This document shows, piece by piece, positions 54,364 to 63,578 of a stretch of DNA of 64,000 nucleotides. Origin of the DNA: Pannonibacter sp051860505 (lineage in GTDB: Bacteria > Pseudomonadota > Alphaproteobacteria > Rhizobiales > Stappiaceae); NCBI RefSeq assembly GCF_051860505.1, contig NZ_JBHYDX010000028.1:1-64000 (forward strand). The letters are read 5' to 3'. The position numbers and the translations under genes are program-made. Under the pieces are notes generated by a model. That model was given only the letters and a program-made list of their open reading frames with translations. It was not told the origin of the DNA and did no database searches. Every line of letters starts with the position of its first letter. Within the stretch, counting starts at the first letter, position 1.

Positions 54364-55806
54364 CTAGCTGCGCAAGACGAGGCGAGAGACTTCTCCGCCG
54401 CGCTTCACATCCAGCCGCCACAGCCGGGGTTGGCGTTTGGACGCCCGTTCGAGCATCGCCGTTGTCTCAATGCGTTCCTCGTTGACTGCAAGGACGATAT
54501 CGCCAACCTGCAGGCCAACCCGCGCTGCCGGCGATCCGTCCGCAACCTCGGCAATGACCACGCCCTGCTCCAGCGCCTCCAGACCCAGTTCCTCCGCCAC
54601 TGCCGGCGACAGATTCATCACCGTTGCGCCCTCGAAGGGCGAATAGCTGCGGATCAGCCTTGCATCCCTTGGCGTGGTTTCCGGCGCGACCTTCAAGGCG
54701 ACCACCGCCTCGCTGTCCTTGCCGGCCCGGCGCAGCGTGAAGCGTGTCTCTCCGCCGACAGCCTTGGTGGCGAAGCGATAGCCGAAGGAATCCGGATCGA
54801 GCACTTCGACGCCGTCGACGGCGGTGATCAGATCCCCCACCTTGAGCCCGGCCTTGTCCGCCGGTGCGCCCGGGAAGACACGGGTCACCAGCACGCCGCG
54901 CGGCCGGTCGAGCCCCAGCGCCTCGGCGATCTCGGCGCTGACCACCTGCACGGTGGCGCCAAGCCAGGGCCGCTGGATCTTGCCGGCGGTGACGGCGGAA
55001 TTGGCGACGAACTTGACCATGTTGGCCGGAATGGCAAAGCCGATGCCGTTGGAACCGCCGCCGCGCGAAAAGATCGCCGTGTTGATGCCGACCAGACGGC
55101 CTTGCATGTCGACCAGCGCCCCGCCCGAATTGCCCGGGTTGATGGCCGCATCGGTCTGGATGAAGAACTGGTAGTCAGTGATGCCAACCCGGGTGCGGGC
55201 CAGTGCCGAAACGATGCCTTGTGTGACAGTCTGGCCAACACCGAAGGGGTTGCCAATGGCCAGCACTATGTCGCCGACAGCCAGTGAGTCGGAGTCTGCG
55301 AACTCAACGTTGGGAAAATCATCCTGCCCGTCGCGAATGCGCAGGACGGCAAGATCGGTCCGCTCGTCCTTCAGGATAATATCAGCGTCGAATTCGCGGC
55401 GGTCTGCAAGCGCGACGCGCACCTCGTCGGCATCCTTGATGACGTGGTGGTTGGTAATGATCACGCCATCGGCGGAGATGATGACGCCGGATCCGAGCGA
55501 GGACTCCATCCGCTGCCGCGGCCGGTTGCCACCGGGTACCTGGTCGCCGAAGAAACGGCGGAAGAAGGGATCATCGAGGAAGGGCGATACAGGCTGCTGC
55601 ACCAGACGGCTGGCATAAACGTTGACCACCGCCGGAGCGACGCCCTTGACGATGGGGGCAAAGGACAGCGTGATCTGCGCCTCGGAGACCGGAACCACCC
55701 GCTCCTGCGCAAACGCGGGGACCTGATCGGCAATGACACTCGCCAGCGCCAGGATGGCACAAGCTGTCAGCTTCAGACCCGACGCAATCGTTTTGGCCAG
55801 TCGCAT
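54364..55806 (-). CDS. DegP/HtrA-type periplasmic serine endoprotease
   Basis: A 480-residue periplasmic protease with two PDZ domains. ATG 55806 chosen over GTG 55812 for spacing to AAGGAG; a signal peptide runs to about residue 35 (ending in PAFA). The trypsin-like triad lies in ITNHHVIKD (His), RTDLAVLRI (Asp) and NPGNSGGALVD (Ser). PDZ1 starts near RPWLGATVQVVS and PDZ2 near APETTPRDARL. It probably degrades misfolded envelope proteins. Sits between the chemoreceptor terminator and rarA. Confidence 0.92.
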   Translation of the reverse strand: MRLAKTIASGLKLTACAILALASVIADQVPAFAQERVVPVSEAQITLSFAPIVKGVAPAVVNVYASRLVQQPVSPFLDDPFFRRFFGDQVPGGNRPRQRMESSLGSGVIISADGVIITNHHVIKDADEVRVALADRREFDADIILKDERTDLAVLRIRDGQDDFPNVEFADSDSLAVGDIVLAIGNPFGVGQTVTQGIVSALARTRVGITDYQFFIQTDAAINPGNSGGALVDMQGRLVGINTAIFSRGGGSNGIGFAIPANMVKFVANSAVTAGKIQRPWLGATVQVVSAEIAEALGLDRPRGVLVTRVFPGAPADKAGLKVGDLITAVDGVEVLDPDSFGYRFATKAVGGETRFTLRRAGKDSEAVVALKVAPETTPRDARLIRSYSPFEGATVMNLSPAVAEELGLEALEQGVVIAEVADGSPAARVGLQVGDIVLAVNEERIETTAMLERASKRQPRLWRLDVKRGGEVSRLVLRS

Positions 55807-55828
55807 CGACACTCTCCTTCCAGAACGA

Positions 55829-55855
55829 CGAATCCGGCCGCCAAGGCCGGATTCG
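55829..55855 (-). terminator. Terminator of the third chemoreceptor gene
   Basis: Perfect 11-bp stem CGAATCCGGCC/GGCCGGATTCG with loop GCCAA, 54 bp past the chemoreceptor stop, before the degP-type gene. No strong T-run on the minus strand. Confidence 0.55.
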
Positions 55856-55908
55856 ATACATGCCAGATAGGAACGCGCGGACGCAATGCCAAGCGCGGAT
55901 GGAGAATG

Positions 55909-58089
55909 TCAGGCCGACCGCACCTGAGACAGGAAGGCCCGCACTTCCTGGTCGAGATGACTGGCCTGCTGCGACAGTTCGTCGGCAGAGGCGACAAATC
56001 CGCTCGCCGCCGTCCCGGTGCGATCCGTCACTTCGTTGACGCGCCGGATGTTGGAGGACACTTCCGCCGTGCCGCGCGCGGCGCGCTGGGTGTTGTTGGC
56101 AATGCCCTGCGTGGCAGCGCTCTGCTCCTCGACTGCAGAAGACACCTCGGTCACCGACATGGTGATCTCGTTGATTGTCTCCTGAATATCGGAAATGGCA
56201 GAGACGGCATCATCCGTCGCCGAGCGGATCGCGTCGATCTGCTGCTGGATTTCACCGGTAGCCTTACCTGTCTGGGAGGCCAGTTCCTTGACCTCGGAGG
56301 CAACCACCGCAAAGCCGCGTCCGGCTTCACCTGCGCGCGCGGCCTCGATTGTGGCATTGAGTGCCAGGAGATTGGTCTGGTCGGCGATGTCCGAAATCAG
56401 CGTGACGACCTCACCGATGCGATTGGCCGCCTCCGCGAGAGAACGGACGGTCGCATTGGTTGACTGGGCACGAACGGTCGCGGTCTGGGCAACGGTCGAA
56501 GACCGGTGGATCAGTTCGCTGATCTGGCGGATGGACCCCGAGAGCTGATCCGATGCCGAAGCAATCGACTGCACCTCTTCCATGGCCTGGTTCGACATGT
56601 CCGCAGCCCGCGCGGCGCTGTCACCGGCCACCGCCGTCATCTGCTGCACGTCCTTGGCTGCATCCTGCAGCGAATGGGCCGACTGCGACACGGCTGCGAC
56701 AACCTTGCCGACGCTCGCCTCGAAGTCCTGCGCCAGGGTTGCCAGCATGGCCTTGCGCTGCTCCCCGATGGTCCGACCGCGTTCGCCTTCCTCGCGTGTC
56801 CGGCGCTCCTGCTCTTCGGCCGCGTTCTCGCGGATCGCAACGACGGCACGTCCGATCTCGCCAATCTCGTCGCCGCGCCGGGCAGCCTTGATATCCTCTC
56901 CCAGATTACCGTTGGCGATGGATTCAAGGGCGCCGACCAGCGTGGTCAGCGGGCGTGTGATGCTGCGTGCAAAAATGAGCGCAACGACGGCCGCAATCGC
57001 CAGGGTGATCAGGGTCCACAGCACCATCCGGTCGCGCATGGCAGTGACGGAGGCCATCGCCTCGTCAAGGCTCTTCTCCGCAACCACAGCATAGGTCTTG
57101 CCCATGAAGGAGATCGGACGGGCAACCACGATCCGCGCAATCCCGTCGCTCCCGAGAACCTCGCCACTGGCCTCAGTCCCGTTGAGCGCGGCGAGAACCG
57201 GTGCCGCGTCTGTCCGGGCGCTGAGGGCCGTCGGCTGAGCGGCGAGCGGCATGTTGGAGAGGACGACGCCGCCCTGCCCCACCAGATAGCTCTGACCGGT
57301 GCTGCCCATGCCGTCGCGGTCCGACAGGATGCTGTCCACCAATTCGGCGCCGACGCGCAGCGCCATAACACCCATGAACTTCTTCTCGCCGAAGGTCTCG
57401 ATGACAACCGGCTGGGCGACGAAGAAGGACGGCGCATCACCGGCTGGCCCGTAGGGCGCGAAATCCGTGATGACCTGCGTCCCCGATGGTGTGTTTGCAG
57501 CTGCACCGAAAGCTTGCGCCAGTCCGGTCGACGCAACTGCGCCTTCGGATACGGATGCCAGGAAGTCAGGTCCCTTGGTCACCGAATAGAGGACATAGCC
57601 GTCTGGCAGGATACCGTAGATATCCCCGTAGCCACCAAGCTTCCATGTGTTCATGAAAGCGCTGTGCAATTCGCTGTGACGCCAGGAATACATCGTCTTG
57701 TTGTCGGAGCCGATCTGGGCGGCCCGGTCTGCCGCCGAACTGCCGGGCGCCTGATAGTATTCACGAATAGCCTGAAGATCGCTATCGATGTTCACCCGCG
57801 TTCCGGCAAGATCCTTCATCATCAAGGCCGCGCCGGCGCTGGTGGCAGCGTTGGTCAGGTCGGCACCGATGTTGCCCATCTTGGCATTGAGCAGGGACTG
57901 GCGCGCCTTGACCACCAGTTCAAGTTCCGCCCGCGCTGCCTGTTCCAGGCCGTCCCGGCCACTCACATAGCCGATGACCCCCACCGCCGTGCAGGCGGCG
58001 AGCACAAGTCCAAGGGTCAATGACGGGATAATGACGGAAAGGCGGAAAATGCGGTTCGAATGCTTCGGCAGGCCAGAAGAGGCAGTCAT
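55909..58089 (-). CDS. Methyl-accepting chemotaxis protein (large sensor)
   Basis: A 726-residue chemoreceptor. First span LSVIIPSLTLGLVLAACTAV, a periplasmic region of about 300 residues with two membrane-facing sensor folds (dCache-like, with YGDIYGILPDGYVLYSVT and TGQSYLVGQGGVVLSNM), second span MVLWTLITLAIAAVVALIFA, a HAMP domain and the signalling domain (tip ISDIADQTNLLALNATIEAAR). The ATG at 58089 has only a weak ribosome site. Ligand unknown. Confidence 0.93.
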   Translation of the reverse strand: MTASSGLPKHSNRIFRLSVIIPSLTLGLVLAACTAVGVIGYVSGRDGLEQAARAELELVVKARQSLLNAKMGNIGADLTNAATSAGAALMMKDLAGTRVNIDSDLQAIREYYQAPGSSAADRAAQIGSDNKTMYSWRHSELHSAFMNTWKLGGYGDIYGILPDGYVLYSVTKGPDFLASVSEGAVASTGLAQAFGAAANTPSGTQVITDFAPYGPAGDAPSFFVAQPVVIETFGEKKFMGVMALRVGAELVDSILSDRDGMGSTGQSYLVGQGGVVLSNMPLAAQPTALSARTDAAPVLAALNGTEASGEVLGSDGIARIVVARPISFMGKTYAVVAEKSLDEAMASVTAMRDRMVLWTLITLAIAAVVALIFARSITRPLTTLVGALESIANGNLGEDIKAARRGDEIGEIGRAVVAIRENAAEEQERRTREEGERGRTIGEQRKAMLATLAQDFEASVGKVVAAVSQSAHSLQDAAKDVQQMTAVAGDSAARAADMSNQAMEEVQSIASASDQLSGSIRQISELIHRSSTVAQTATVRAQSTNATVRSLAEAANRIGEVVTLISDIADQTNLLALNATIEAARAGEAGRGFAVVASEVKELASQTGKATGEIQQQIDAIRSATDDAVSAISDIQETINEITMSVTEVSSAVEEQSAATQGIANNTQRAARGTAEVSSNIRRVNEVTDRTGTAASGFVASADELSQQASHLDQEVRAFLSQVRSA

Positions 58090-58213
58090 GGATACCAAAC
58101 CCCAAATTGATCTATTGGGGACGAGAATGAATCCATCGACCTTAACAAGGCGATAACATACCGGGAAACAACCTCAGAATGTAAAATCGTATGCCAGGCA
58201 GCTTGAAACAAAG

Positions 58214-58238
58214 AAAAGGCGGGCCGAGGCCCGCCTTT
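58214..58238 (-). terminator. Terminator of the ribosomal protein operon
   Basis: AAAGGCGGGCC and GGCCCGCCTTT around GA, with extra A residues on + at 58214-58217 giving TTTTCTTTG on the minus strand. It follows the rplQ stop by 26 bp. Confidence 0.85.
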
Positions 58239-58263
58239 GTGGAAAGCAAAAGCTATCCGAATA

Positions 58264-58689
58264 TTACGCTGCGTTTTCAGCAGCCTGCTCAGCAGCAACG
58301 CGGGCACGATCGGCAGCACCACGTGCAGACTGGTCCCGATCGACGAGTTCGATCACGGCCATCGGCGAGCTGTCGCCATAGCGGAAACCAGCCTTGACAA
58401 CGCGGGTGTAACCGCCGTTGCGCTCCTTGTAACGCGGAGCAAGGGTTTCGAACAGCTTGCGCACCATTGCAACGTCGCGAATCTGCGAGATCGCCTGACG
58501 GCGAGCATGCAGGTCGCCACGCTTGCCGAGGGTGACAAGCTTGTCCATGATCGGCTTCATTTCCTTTGCCTTCGGCAAAGTCGTGACGATCGCCTCGTGT
58601 TCGATCAGCGAAGCCGCCATATTGGCGAACATCGCATTGCGGTGGCTCGATGTGCGGCCGAGCTTGCGGCCGGATTTACCGTGGCGCAT
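58264..58689 (-). CDS. rplQ: 50S ribosomal protein L17
   Basis: A 141-residue ribosomal protein at the exit of the peptide tunnel. The start MRHGKSGRKLGRTSSHRNAM and AIVTTLPKAKEMKPIMDKLV are typical; the C-terminal 20 residues form an Ala-rich extension. Last gene of the alpha operon, followed by a strong terminator. Confidence 0.97.
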   Translation of the reverse strand: MRHGKSGRKLGRTSSHRNAMFANMAASLIEHEAIVTTLPKAKEMKPIMDKLVTLGKRGDLHARRQAISQIRDVAMVRKLFETLAPRYKERNGGYTRVVKAGFRYGDSSPMAVIELVDRDQSARGAADRARVAAEQAAENAA

Positions 58690-58773
58690 GGCCCTCTCCT
58701 TTTGACTTTAGACTTCAGGCGGCGCTATCACAGCGACGCGCCTGGTTGAACCTGAACCGGGGCGCTTGCGCCC

Positions 58774-59802
58774 TCAGTACTGATGATCTTCGTACCGCTT
58801 GGCGAGATCCTCGATGTTCTCCGGCGGCCAGTTCGGCACGTCCATACCCAGATGGAGACCCATCTGAGCGAGAACTTCCTTGATCTCGTTAAGCGACTTG
58901 CGACCAAAGTTCGGAGTGCGCAGCATCTCTGCTTCGGTCTTCTGGATGAGGTCGCCGATATAGACGATGTTGTCGTTCTTCAGGCAGTTTGCCGAACGAA
59001 CGGACAATTCGAGTTCGTCCACCTTCTTGAGGAGCGCCGGGTTGAAGGCAAGCTCGGGGACGCTGTCCTCGGCCACTTCGCGCTTCGGCTCTTCGAAGTT
59101 GACGAAGATCGAAAGCTGATCCTGCAGGATGCGTGCGGCATAGGCCACGGCATCATCCGGCTTGATCGAGCCATCGGTCTCAACCGTCAGCGTCAGCTTG
59201 TCGTAGTCGAGAACCTGGCCTTCACGGGTGTTTTCCACCTTGTAGGACACTTTCTTGACCGGCGAATACAGGCTGTCGACCGGGATCAGGCCAATCGGCG
59301 CGTCTTCCGGACGGTTCCGGTCGGCGGCAACATAGCCCTTGCCCGTGTTGACGGTGAATTCCATGCGGATCTCGGCGCCCTCGTCCAGCGTGCAGAGCAC
59401 GAGGTCCGGGTTCAGCACCTCGACATCGCCAACGGTCTGGATATCACCAGCCGTCACGACGCCAGGGCCCTGCTTGCGCACGACCATGCGCTTGGGGCCT
59501 TCACCCTGCATGCTGATCGCGATTTCCTTCACGTTCAGGACCAGGTCCGTCACGTCCTCGCGCACGCCCGGAATGGACGAGAACTCGTGCAGCACGCCGT
59601 CGATCTGGACCGCGGTCACCGCTGCGCCCTGAAGCGACGACAGCAGGATCCGGCGCAGGGCATTGCCCAGCGTCAGACCATAGCCACGCTCCAGCGGTTC
59701 GGCGATCACGGTGGCGACGAAACGCGGGTTGTCACCCGCCTTCACCTCCAGCTTGTTCGGCTTGATAAGTTCTTGCCAGTTCTTCTGAATGGTCACGCTC
59801 AT
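58774..59802 (-). CDS. rpoA: DNA-directed RNA polymerase subunit alpha
   Basis: A 342-residue subunit that starts assembly of RNA polymerase. The N-terminal domain (PLERGYGLTLGNALRRILLSSLQGAAV) dimerises and binds beta and beta-prime; the C-terminal domain (SVRSANCLKNDNIVYIGDLI, NFGRKSLNEIKEVL) contacts UP-element DNA and activators. 84 bp upstream of rplQ. Confidence 0.98.
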   Translation of the reverse strand: MSVTIQKNWQELIKPNKLEVKAGDNPRFVATVIAEPLERGYGLTLGNALRRILLSSLQGAAVTAVQIDGVLHEFSSIPGVREDVTDLVLNVKEIAISMQGEGPKRMVVRKQGPGVVTAGDIQTVGDVEVLNPDLVLCTLDEGAEIRMEFTVNTGKGYVAADRNRPEDAPIGLIPVDSLYSPVKKVSYKVENTREGQVLDYDKLTLTVETDGSIKPDDAVAYAARILQDQLSIFVNFEEPKREVAEDSVPELAFNPALLKKVDELELSVRSANCLKNDNIVYIGDLIQKTEAEMLRTPNFGRKSLNEIKEVLAQMGLHLGMDVPNWPPENIEDLAKRYEDHQY

Positions 59803-59878
59803 ACCCCTTCGGCTGTCCCGCCGGATTTACCGGCCATTCTTCGCCATTGGAGGAAACCAATGCCCAAGACCAAAGGTC

Positions 59879-60268
59879 TCAGACGCGACGACGCTTGCGC
59901 GGGCGGCAGCCGTTGTGCGGGATCGGCGTCACATCGCGGATGGACGTGATCAGGAAACCGGCAGCCTGAAGGGCACGAAGCGCAGACTCACGGCCCGAAC
60001 CTGGACCACGCACTTCAACTTCCAGGGTCCGCATGCCGTGCTCGGCGGCCTTGCGGGCAGCGTCCTCGGCAGCAACCTGCGCGGCGTAAGGGGTCGACTT
60101 GCGCGAACCCTTGAAGCCGAGCGCGCCGGCGGACGACCAGGAGATCGTGTTGCCCTGGGCGTCGGTGATGGTGATCATGGTGTTGTTGAACGTGGAGTTC
60201 ACGTGAGCGACGCCAGAAGAGATGTTCTTGCGTTCGCGGCGACGCACGCGCGTCGTGTCCTTAGCCAT
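59879..60268 (-). CDS. rpsK: 30S ribosomal protein S11
   Basis: A 129-residue protein at the platform of the small subunit. MAKDTTRVRRRERKNISSGV, NTMITITDAQGNTISWSSAG and PIPHNGCRPRKRRRV at the C-terminus are typical. Between rpsM and rpoA. Confidence 0.98.
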   Translation of the reverse strand: MAKDTTRVRRRERKNISSGVAHVNSTFNNTMITITDAQGNTISWSSAGALGFKGSRKSTPYAAQVAAEDAARKAAEHGMRTLEVEVRGPGSGRESALRALQAAGFLITSIRDVTPIPHNGCRPRKRRRV

Positions 60269-60334
60269 TTTCTATCCTTACTTTCGATCTCGACACCGCC
60301 GTAATTCCGGCGGCTCCACCAGCAATGCGCCGGA

Positions 60335-60703
60335 TTACTTCTTCTTACCGGCGATTGCCTTCGCAGGGCCCTTGCGGGTCCGGGCGTTCGTATGGGTGCG
60401 CTGACCGCGGACCGGGAGGCCGCGACGGTGACGCAGGCCACGGTAGCAGCCAAGGTCCATCAGACGCTTGATGTTCATCGCAGTCTCGCGACGCAGGTCA
60501 CCTTCCACGAGATAATCGCGGTCGATGGTCTCACGGATGGCGAGCACTTCAGCGTCGGTGAGCTGGTTCACACGACGCTCTGCAGCGATGTTCGCCTTCT
60601 CGATGATTTCCTGGGCGAACTTCGCGCCAATGCCGTGGATATACTGCAGCGCGATGACGACGCGCTTGTTCGTCGGAATGTTGACGCCAGCAATACGTGC
60701 CAT
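60335..60703 (-). CDS. rpsM: 30S ribosomal protein S13
   Basis: A 122-residue protein in the head of the small subunit. Starts MARIAGVNIPTNKRVVIALQ at 60703, where GGAGATGACC precedes the ATG; the longer frame adds four residues only. The C-terminal basic tail (RGQRTHTNARTRKGPAKAIA) is intact. Confidence 0.97.
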   Translation of the reverse strand: MARIAGVNIPTNKRVVIALQYIHGIGAKFAQEIIEKANIAAERRVNQLTDAEVLAIRETIDRDYLVEGDLRRETAMNIKRLMDLGCYRGLRHRRGLPVRGQRTHTNARTRKGPAKAIAGKKK

Positions 60704-60715
60704 GGTCATCTCCAT

Positions 60716-60871
60716 TTTTCAGCAGCAACTGGGCTGCCTGGTTGGTATTCCCCGCGTCCGGTGGAGCCCGGCCCCTGCGGGAGCTAATTTGCCGGATTGG
60801 ACCAGCACAGAATGTGCCGCCCCCGTACGAGACGGAGCCGGCACATAATCTTTTGGATTAGAGCGCGTCCT
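60716..60871. other. Intergenic between adk and rpsM
   Basis: 156 bp without a gene. Includes GGAGCCCGGCCCCTGCGGGAGC (a short possible hairpin, 60764-60785) and AGACGGAGCCGGCACATAATC near 60828. No clear riboswitch or operator was found. Confidence 0.35.
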
Positions 60872-61477
60872 TTAACGAACCTCAACGCTTTCGTCAAGCT
60901 TCGAAAGAACATCGGCGATGGCTGCCGTGACCGCATCGATCGGCTGCATGCCATCGATGACGGTGAGAAGCCCATTGCCCTCATAATACGGAATGACCAC
61001 AGCAGTGTCCCGGTTGTAAGCCTCGAGACGCTGCTTGAAGACTTCCGGGTCATCATCCTTGCGGACAGGCAACCCGGCAGCCTTGGTTTCCTCGGCGCGG
61101 TTTATGATCCGCGACACGAGCTTCGACTGGTCAACCCGCAACTCGATGACCGCATCAAGGCCAATGCCCTTGCCGGCGAGCATTTCCTGCAGCGCTTCGG
61201 CCTGGGCAAGCGTCCGCGGAAAGCCGTCGAGGATGAAACCCTTCTGCGCATCCGGTTCCGCGATACGGTCACGGATAATGCCAACGACGATATCGTCGGA
61301 GACCAGCCCACCCGCATCCATCACGGCCTTCGCCTGCAGACCGATCGGCGTACCGGCGGCAACGGCCGCGCGAAGCATGTCGCCAGTGGACAGCTGCGGG
61401 ATGCCGTGCTTTGCCACAAGGCGCGTCGCCTGTGTGCCCTTCCCTGCCCCCGGCGGTCCGACCAGAATCAGTCTCAT
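60872..61477 (-). CDS. adk: Adenylate kinase
   Basis: A 201-residue enzyme interconverting ATP, ADP and AMP. The P-loop GPPGAGKGTQ is at residues 7-16, and the segments QLSTGDMLRAAVA, ILDGFPRTLAQAE and VVIPYYEGNGLL are typical. The LID is short (VSRIINRAEETKAAGLPVRKDD) with no zinc cysteines. Overlaps the secY stop by 4 bp (ATGA), so they are co-translated. Confidence 0.97.
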   Translation of the reverse strand: MRLILVGPPGAGKGTQATRLVAKHGIPQLSTGDMLRAAVAAGTPIGLQAKAVMDAGGLVSDDIVVGIIRDRIAEPDAQKGFILDGFPRTLAQAEALQEMLAGKGIGLDAVIELRVDQSKLVSRIINRAEETKAAGLPVRKDDDPEVFKQRLEAYNRDTAVVIPYYEGNGLLTVIDGMQPIDAVTAAIADVLSKLDESVEVR

Positions 61478-62805
61478 CTCCGCTTCCCCCTCAATTTCGC
61501 TTTCTTCACAAGACCTTCATACTGATGCGCAAGCAGATGACCCTGGATCTGAGACACAGTGTCCATGGTCACACTCACGACGATCAGCAGCGAGGTTCCA
61601 CCGAAATAGAACGGAACGCCAGTCGCGGAAATAAGGAATTCGGGTAAGAGACAGACGAGAGTGATGTAGATGGCCCCGACAACGGTGACGCGGGTCAGGA
61701 CATAGTCGATGTACTGTGCCGTCCTCTCGCCCGGACGAATGCCCGGTACAAAGCCGCCATGCCGCTTGAGATTGTCCGCCGTCTCCGTCGGATTAAACAC
61801 GATCGCGGTGTAGAAGAAGCAGAAGAACACAATCAGCGCTGCATACAGCAGCATGTACAACGGCTGTCCGTGACCGAGCAGCGTTGTGATCGTGGTCAGC
61901 CATTCGTTGCTCGATCCGGCCGAGAACCCGGCAATGGTGGCCGGAACCAGCAGCAGGGATGAGGCGAAGATCGGCGGAATCACACCGGCAGTGTTCAGCT
62001 TCAAGGGCAGGAAGGACGTGTTGCCTTCGAACATCTTGTTGCCGACGTTGCGCTTGGGATACTGGATCAGCAGCCTGCGCTGTGCCCGCTCCATGAACAC
62101 GATCAGCGCGATGACGGCAATCGCCAGAACGATGACGCCAAGAATGATCCAGGTCGCGAGCGCACCCTGCCGGCCGAGTTCGAGCGTAGACACCACTGCA
62201 GACGGCAGCCCGGCAACGATCCCGGCAAAGATGATCAGCGAGATACCGTTGCCGATACCGCGCGAGGTGATCTGCTCGCCGAGCCACATCAGGAACATCG
62301 TGCCGCCAGTCAGCGTGATCACCGCGGAAAGGCGGAAGAACATGCCGGGGTCGGTAACGACATTCGAAGCACCTTCAAGACCGACGGCGATGCCATAGGC
62401 CTGAACGATTGCCAGAAGCACCGTGCCGAAGCGGGTGTACTGGTTGATGGTCTTGCGCCCCTGCTCTCCCTCCTTCTTCATGGCTTCAAGCGACGGCACG
62501 ACCGTCGTCATCAGCTGCATGATGATGGATGCGGAGATATACGGCATGATGCCGAGGGCGAAGATCGCCATGCGCTCGACGGCACCGCCGGCGAACATAT
62601 TGAACATGCCGATGATGCCGGATTGGGCCTGGTTAAAGGCCTGGGCAAAGGCATCGGGGTTGATGCCTGGCAGCGGGATGTAAGTGCCAAGCCGATAAAC
62701 CAAAAGCGCCCCCAGTGTAAACCAGATGCGCTTCTTGAGTTCTTCAGCCTTTGCGAAGGCCGAGAAATTGAGATTTGCCGCAAGTTGTTCGGCAGCCGAT
62801 GCCAT
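61474..62805 (-). CDS. secY: Protein translocase subunit SecY
   Basis: A 443-residue core of the SecYEG channel. Start MASAAEQLAANLNFSAFAKA at 62805 has GGAG upstream; the longer frame adds non-conserved residues. Ten spans are expected; PLPGINPDAFAQAF (plug region), YISASIIMQLMTTVVPSLE, TRFGTVLLAIVQAYGIAVGL and the C-terminal HLLAHQYEGLVKKAKLRG are conserved. Follows rplO in the spc operon order. Confidence 0.97.
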   Translation of the reverse strand: MASAAEQLAANLNFSAFAKAEELKKRIWFTLGALLVYRLGTYIPLPGINPDAFAQAFNQAQSGIIGMFNMFAGGAVERMAIFALGIMPYISASIIMQLMTTVVPSLEAMKKEGEQGRKTINQYTRFGTVLLAIVQAYGIAVGLEGASNVVTDPGMFFRLSAVITLTGGTMFLMWLGEQITSRGIGNGISLIIFAGIVAGLPSAVVSTLELGRQGALATWIILGVIVLAIAVIALIVFMERAQRRLLIQYPKRNVGNKMFEGNTSFLPLKLNTAGVIPPIFASSLLLVPATIAGFSAGSSNEWLTTITTLLGHGQPLYMLLYAALIVFFCFFYTAIVFNPTETADNLKRHGGFVPGIRPGERTAQYIDYVLTRVTVVGAIYITLVCLLPEFLISATGVPFYFGGTSLLIVVSVTMDTVSQIQGHLLAHQYEGLVKKAKLRGKRR

Positions 62806-62851
62806 GCCGTGCTCCGGAAGGTTGCTGTCCGATAAAGGGGGAAGCCCAGGC

Positions 62852-63322
62852 CTATTCGGCCTGAGCTCCAAGCACGACGACCTTGCCGCCGGCCTTTTCG
62901 ACTGCTTCGATAGCCGACTTGGACGCGCCGGCGATCTCGAAGGACACTGCAGCCTTCAGCTCGCCGTCAGCCAAGAGGCGGACGCCGTCCCGAAGACGCT
63001 TCAGGACACCGGCAGCCTTGAGTGCCTCGACGGTGACAACCGCCTTTGCATCAAGCTTGCCGTCATCGATTGCCTGCTGGATACGAGCCAGCGACACGAT
63101 GTTGAAGTCCTTGGCAAAGATATTGGTAAAGCCGCGCTTCGGGAGGCGGCGATGCAGAGGCATCTGGCCACCCTCGAAGCCCTTGATCGCAACGCCTGAA
63201 CGGGACTTCTGCCCCTTCACGCCACGACCACCGGTCTTGCCCTTACCAGAACCGATACCGCGGCCTACGCGGGTGCGGTTCTTGGTGGAACCGGGATTGT
63301 CCCGGAGATCATTGAGGTTCAT
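62852..63322 (-). CDS. rplO: 50S ribosomal protein L15
   Basis: A 156-residue protein. The start MNLNDLRDNPGSTKNRTRVG is preceded by AGGAG ten bases upstream; the longer frame overlaps rpmD. GRGIGSGKGKTGGRGVKGQK and the C-terminal IEAVEKAGGKVVVL are family features. Confidence 0.97.
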   Translation of the reverse strand: MNLNDLRDNPGSTKNRTRVGRGIGSGKGKTGGRGVKGQKSRSGVAIKGFEGGQMPLHRRLPKRGFTNIFAKDFNIVSLARIQQAIDDGKLDAKAVVTVEALKAAGVLKRLRDGVRLLADGELKAAVSFEIAGASKSAIEAVEKAGGKVVVLGAQAE

Positions 63323-63342
63323 TGATCTTAACTCCTGTCCCG

Positions 63343-63537
63343 TCACGCTTCTTCGACGACGCGGACGAGATGCCGGACCGTGTGGATCATGCCGCGCACT
63401 TCAGGAGTGTCCTGCAGCGTCGAGCGGCGGTGCATCTTGTTCAGGCCGAGACCGATCAGGGTTGCCCGCTGATACGCCGGACGGCGAATCGGGCTTCCGA
63501 TCTGTTCGACCGTAATGGTCTTTTCGGTGTTCGCCAT
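63343..63537 (-). CDS. rpmD: 50S ribosomal protein L30
   Basis: A 64-residue protein: MANTEKTITVEQIGSPIRRP, then LIGLGLNKMHRRSTLQDTPE. Bacterial-type short L30, in the expected place between rpsE and rplO. Confidence 0.97.
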   Translation of the reverse strand: MANTEKTITVEQIGSPIRRPAYQRATLIGLGLNKMHRRSTLQDTPEVRGMIHTVRHLVRVVEEA

Positions 63538-63578
63538 GGAACTACCCCTCGTTCAACTGGTGTGCGGAGCGCCGAGGT

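Noticed and set aside
53206..55287. 693-residue plus-strand frame opposite rarA and the DegP-type gene
   Set aside because: Runs across two real minus-strand genes; composition is that of an antisense frame.
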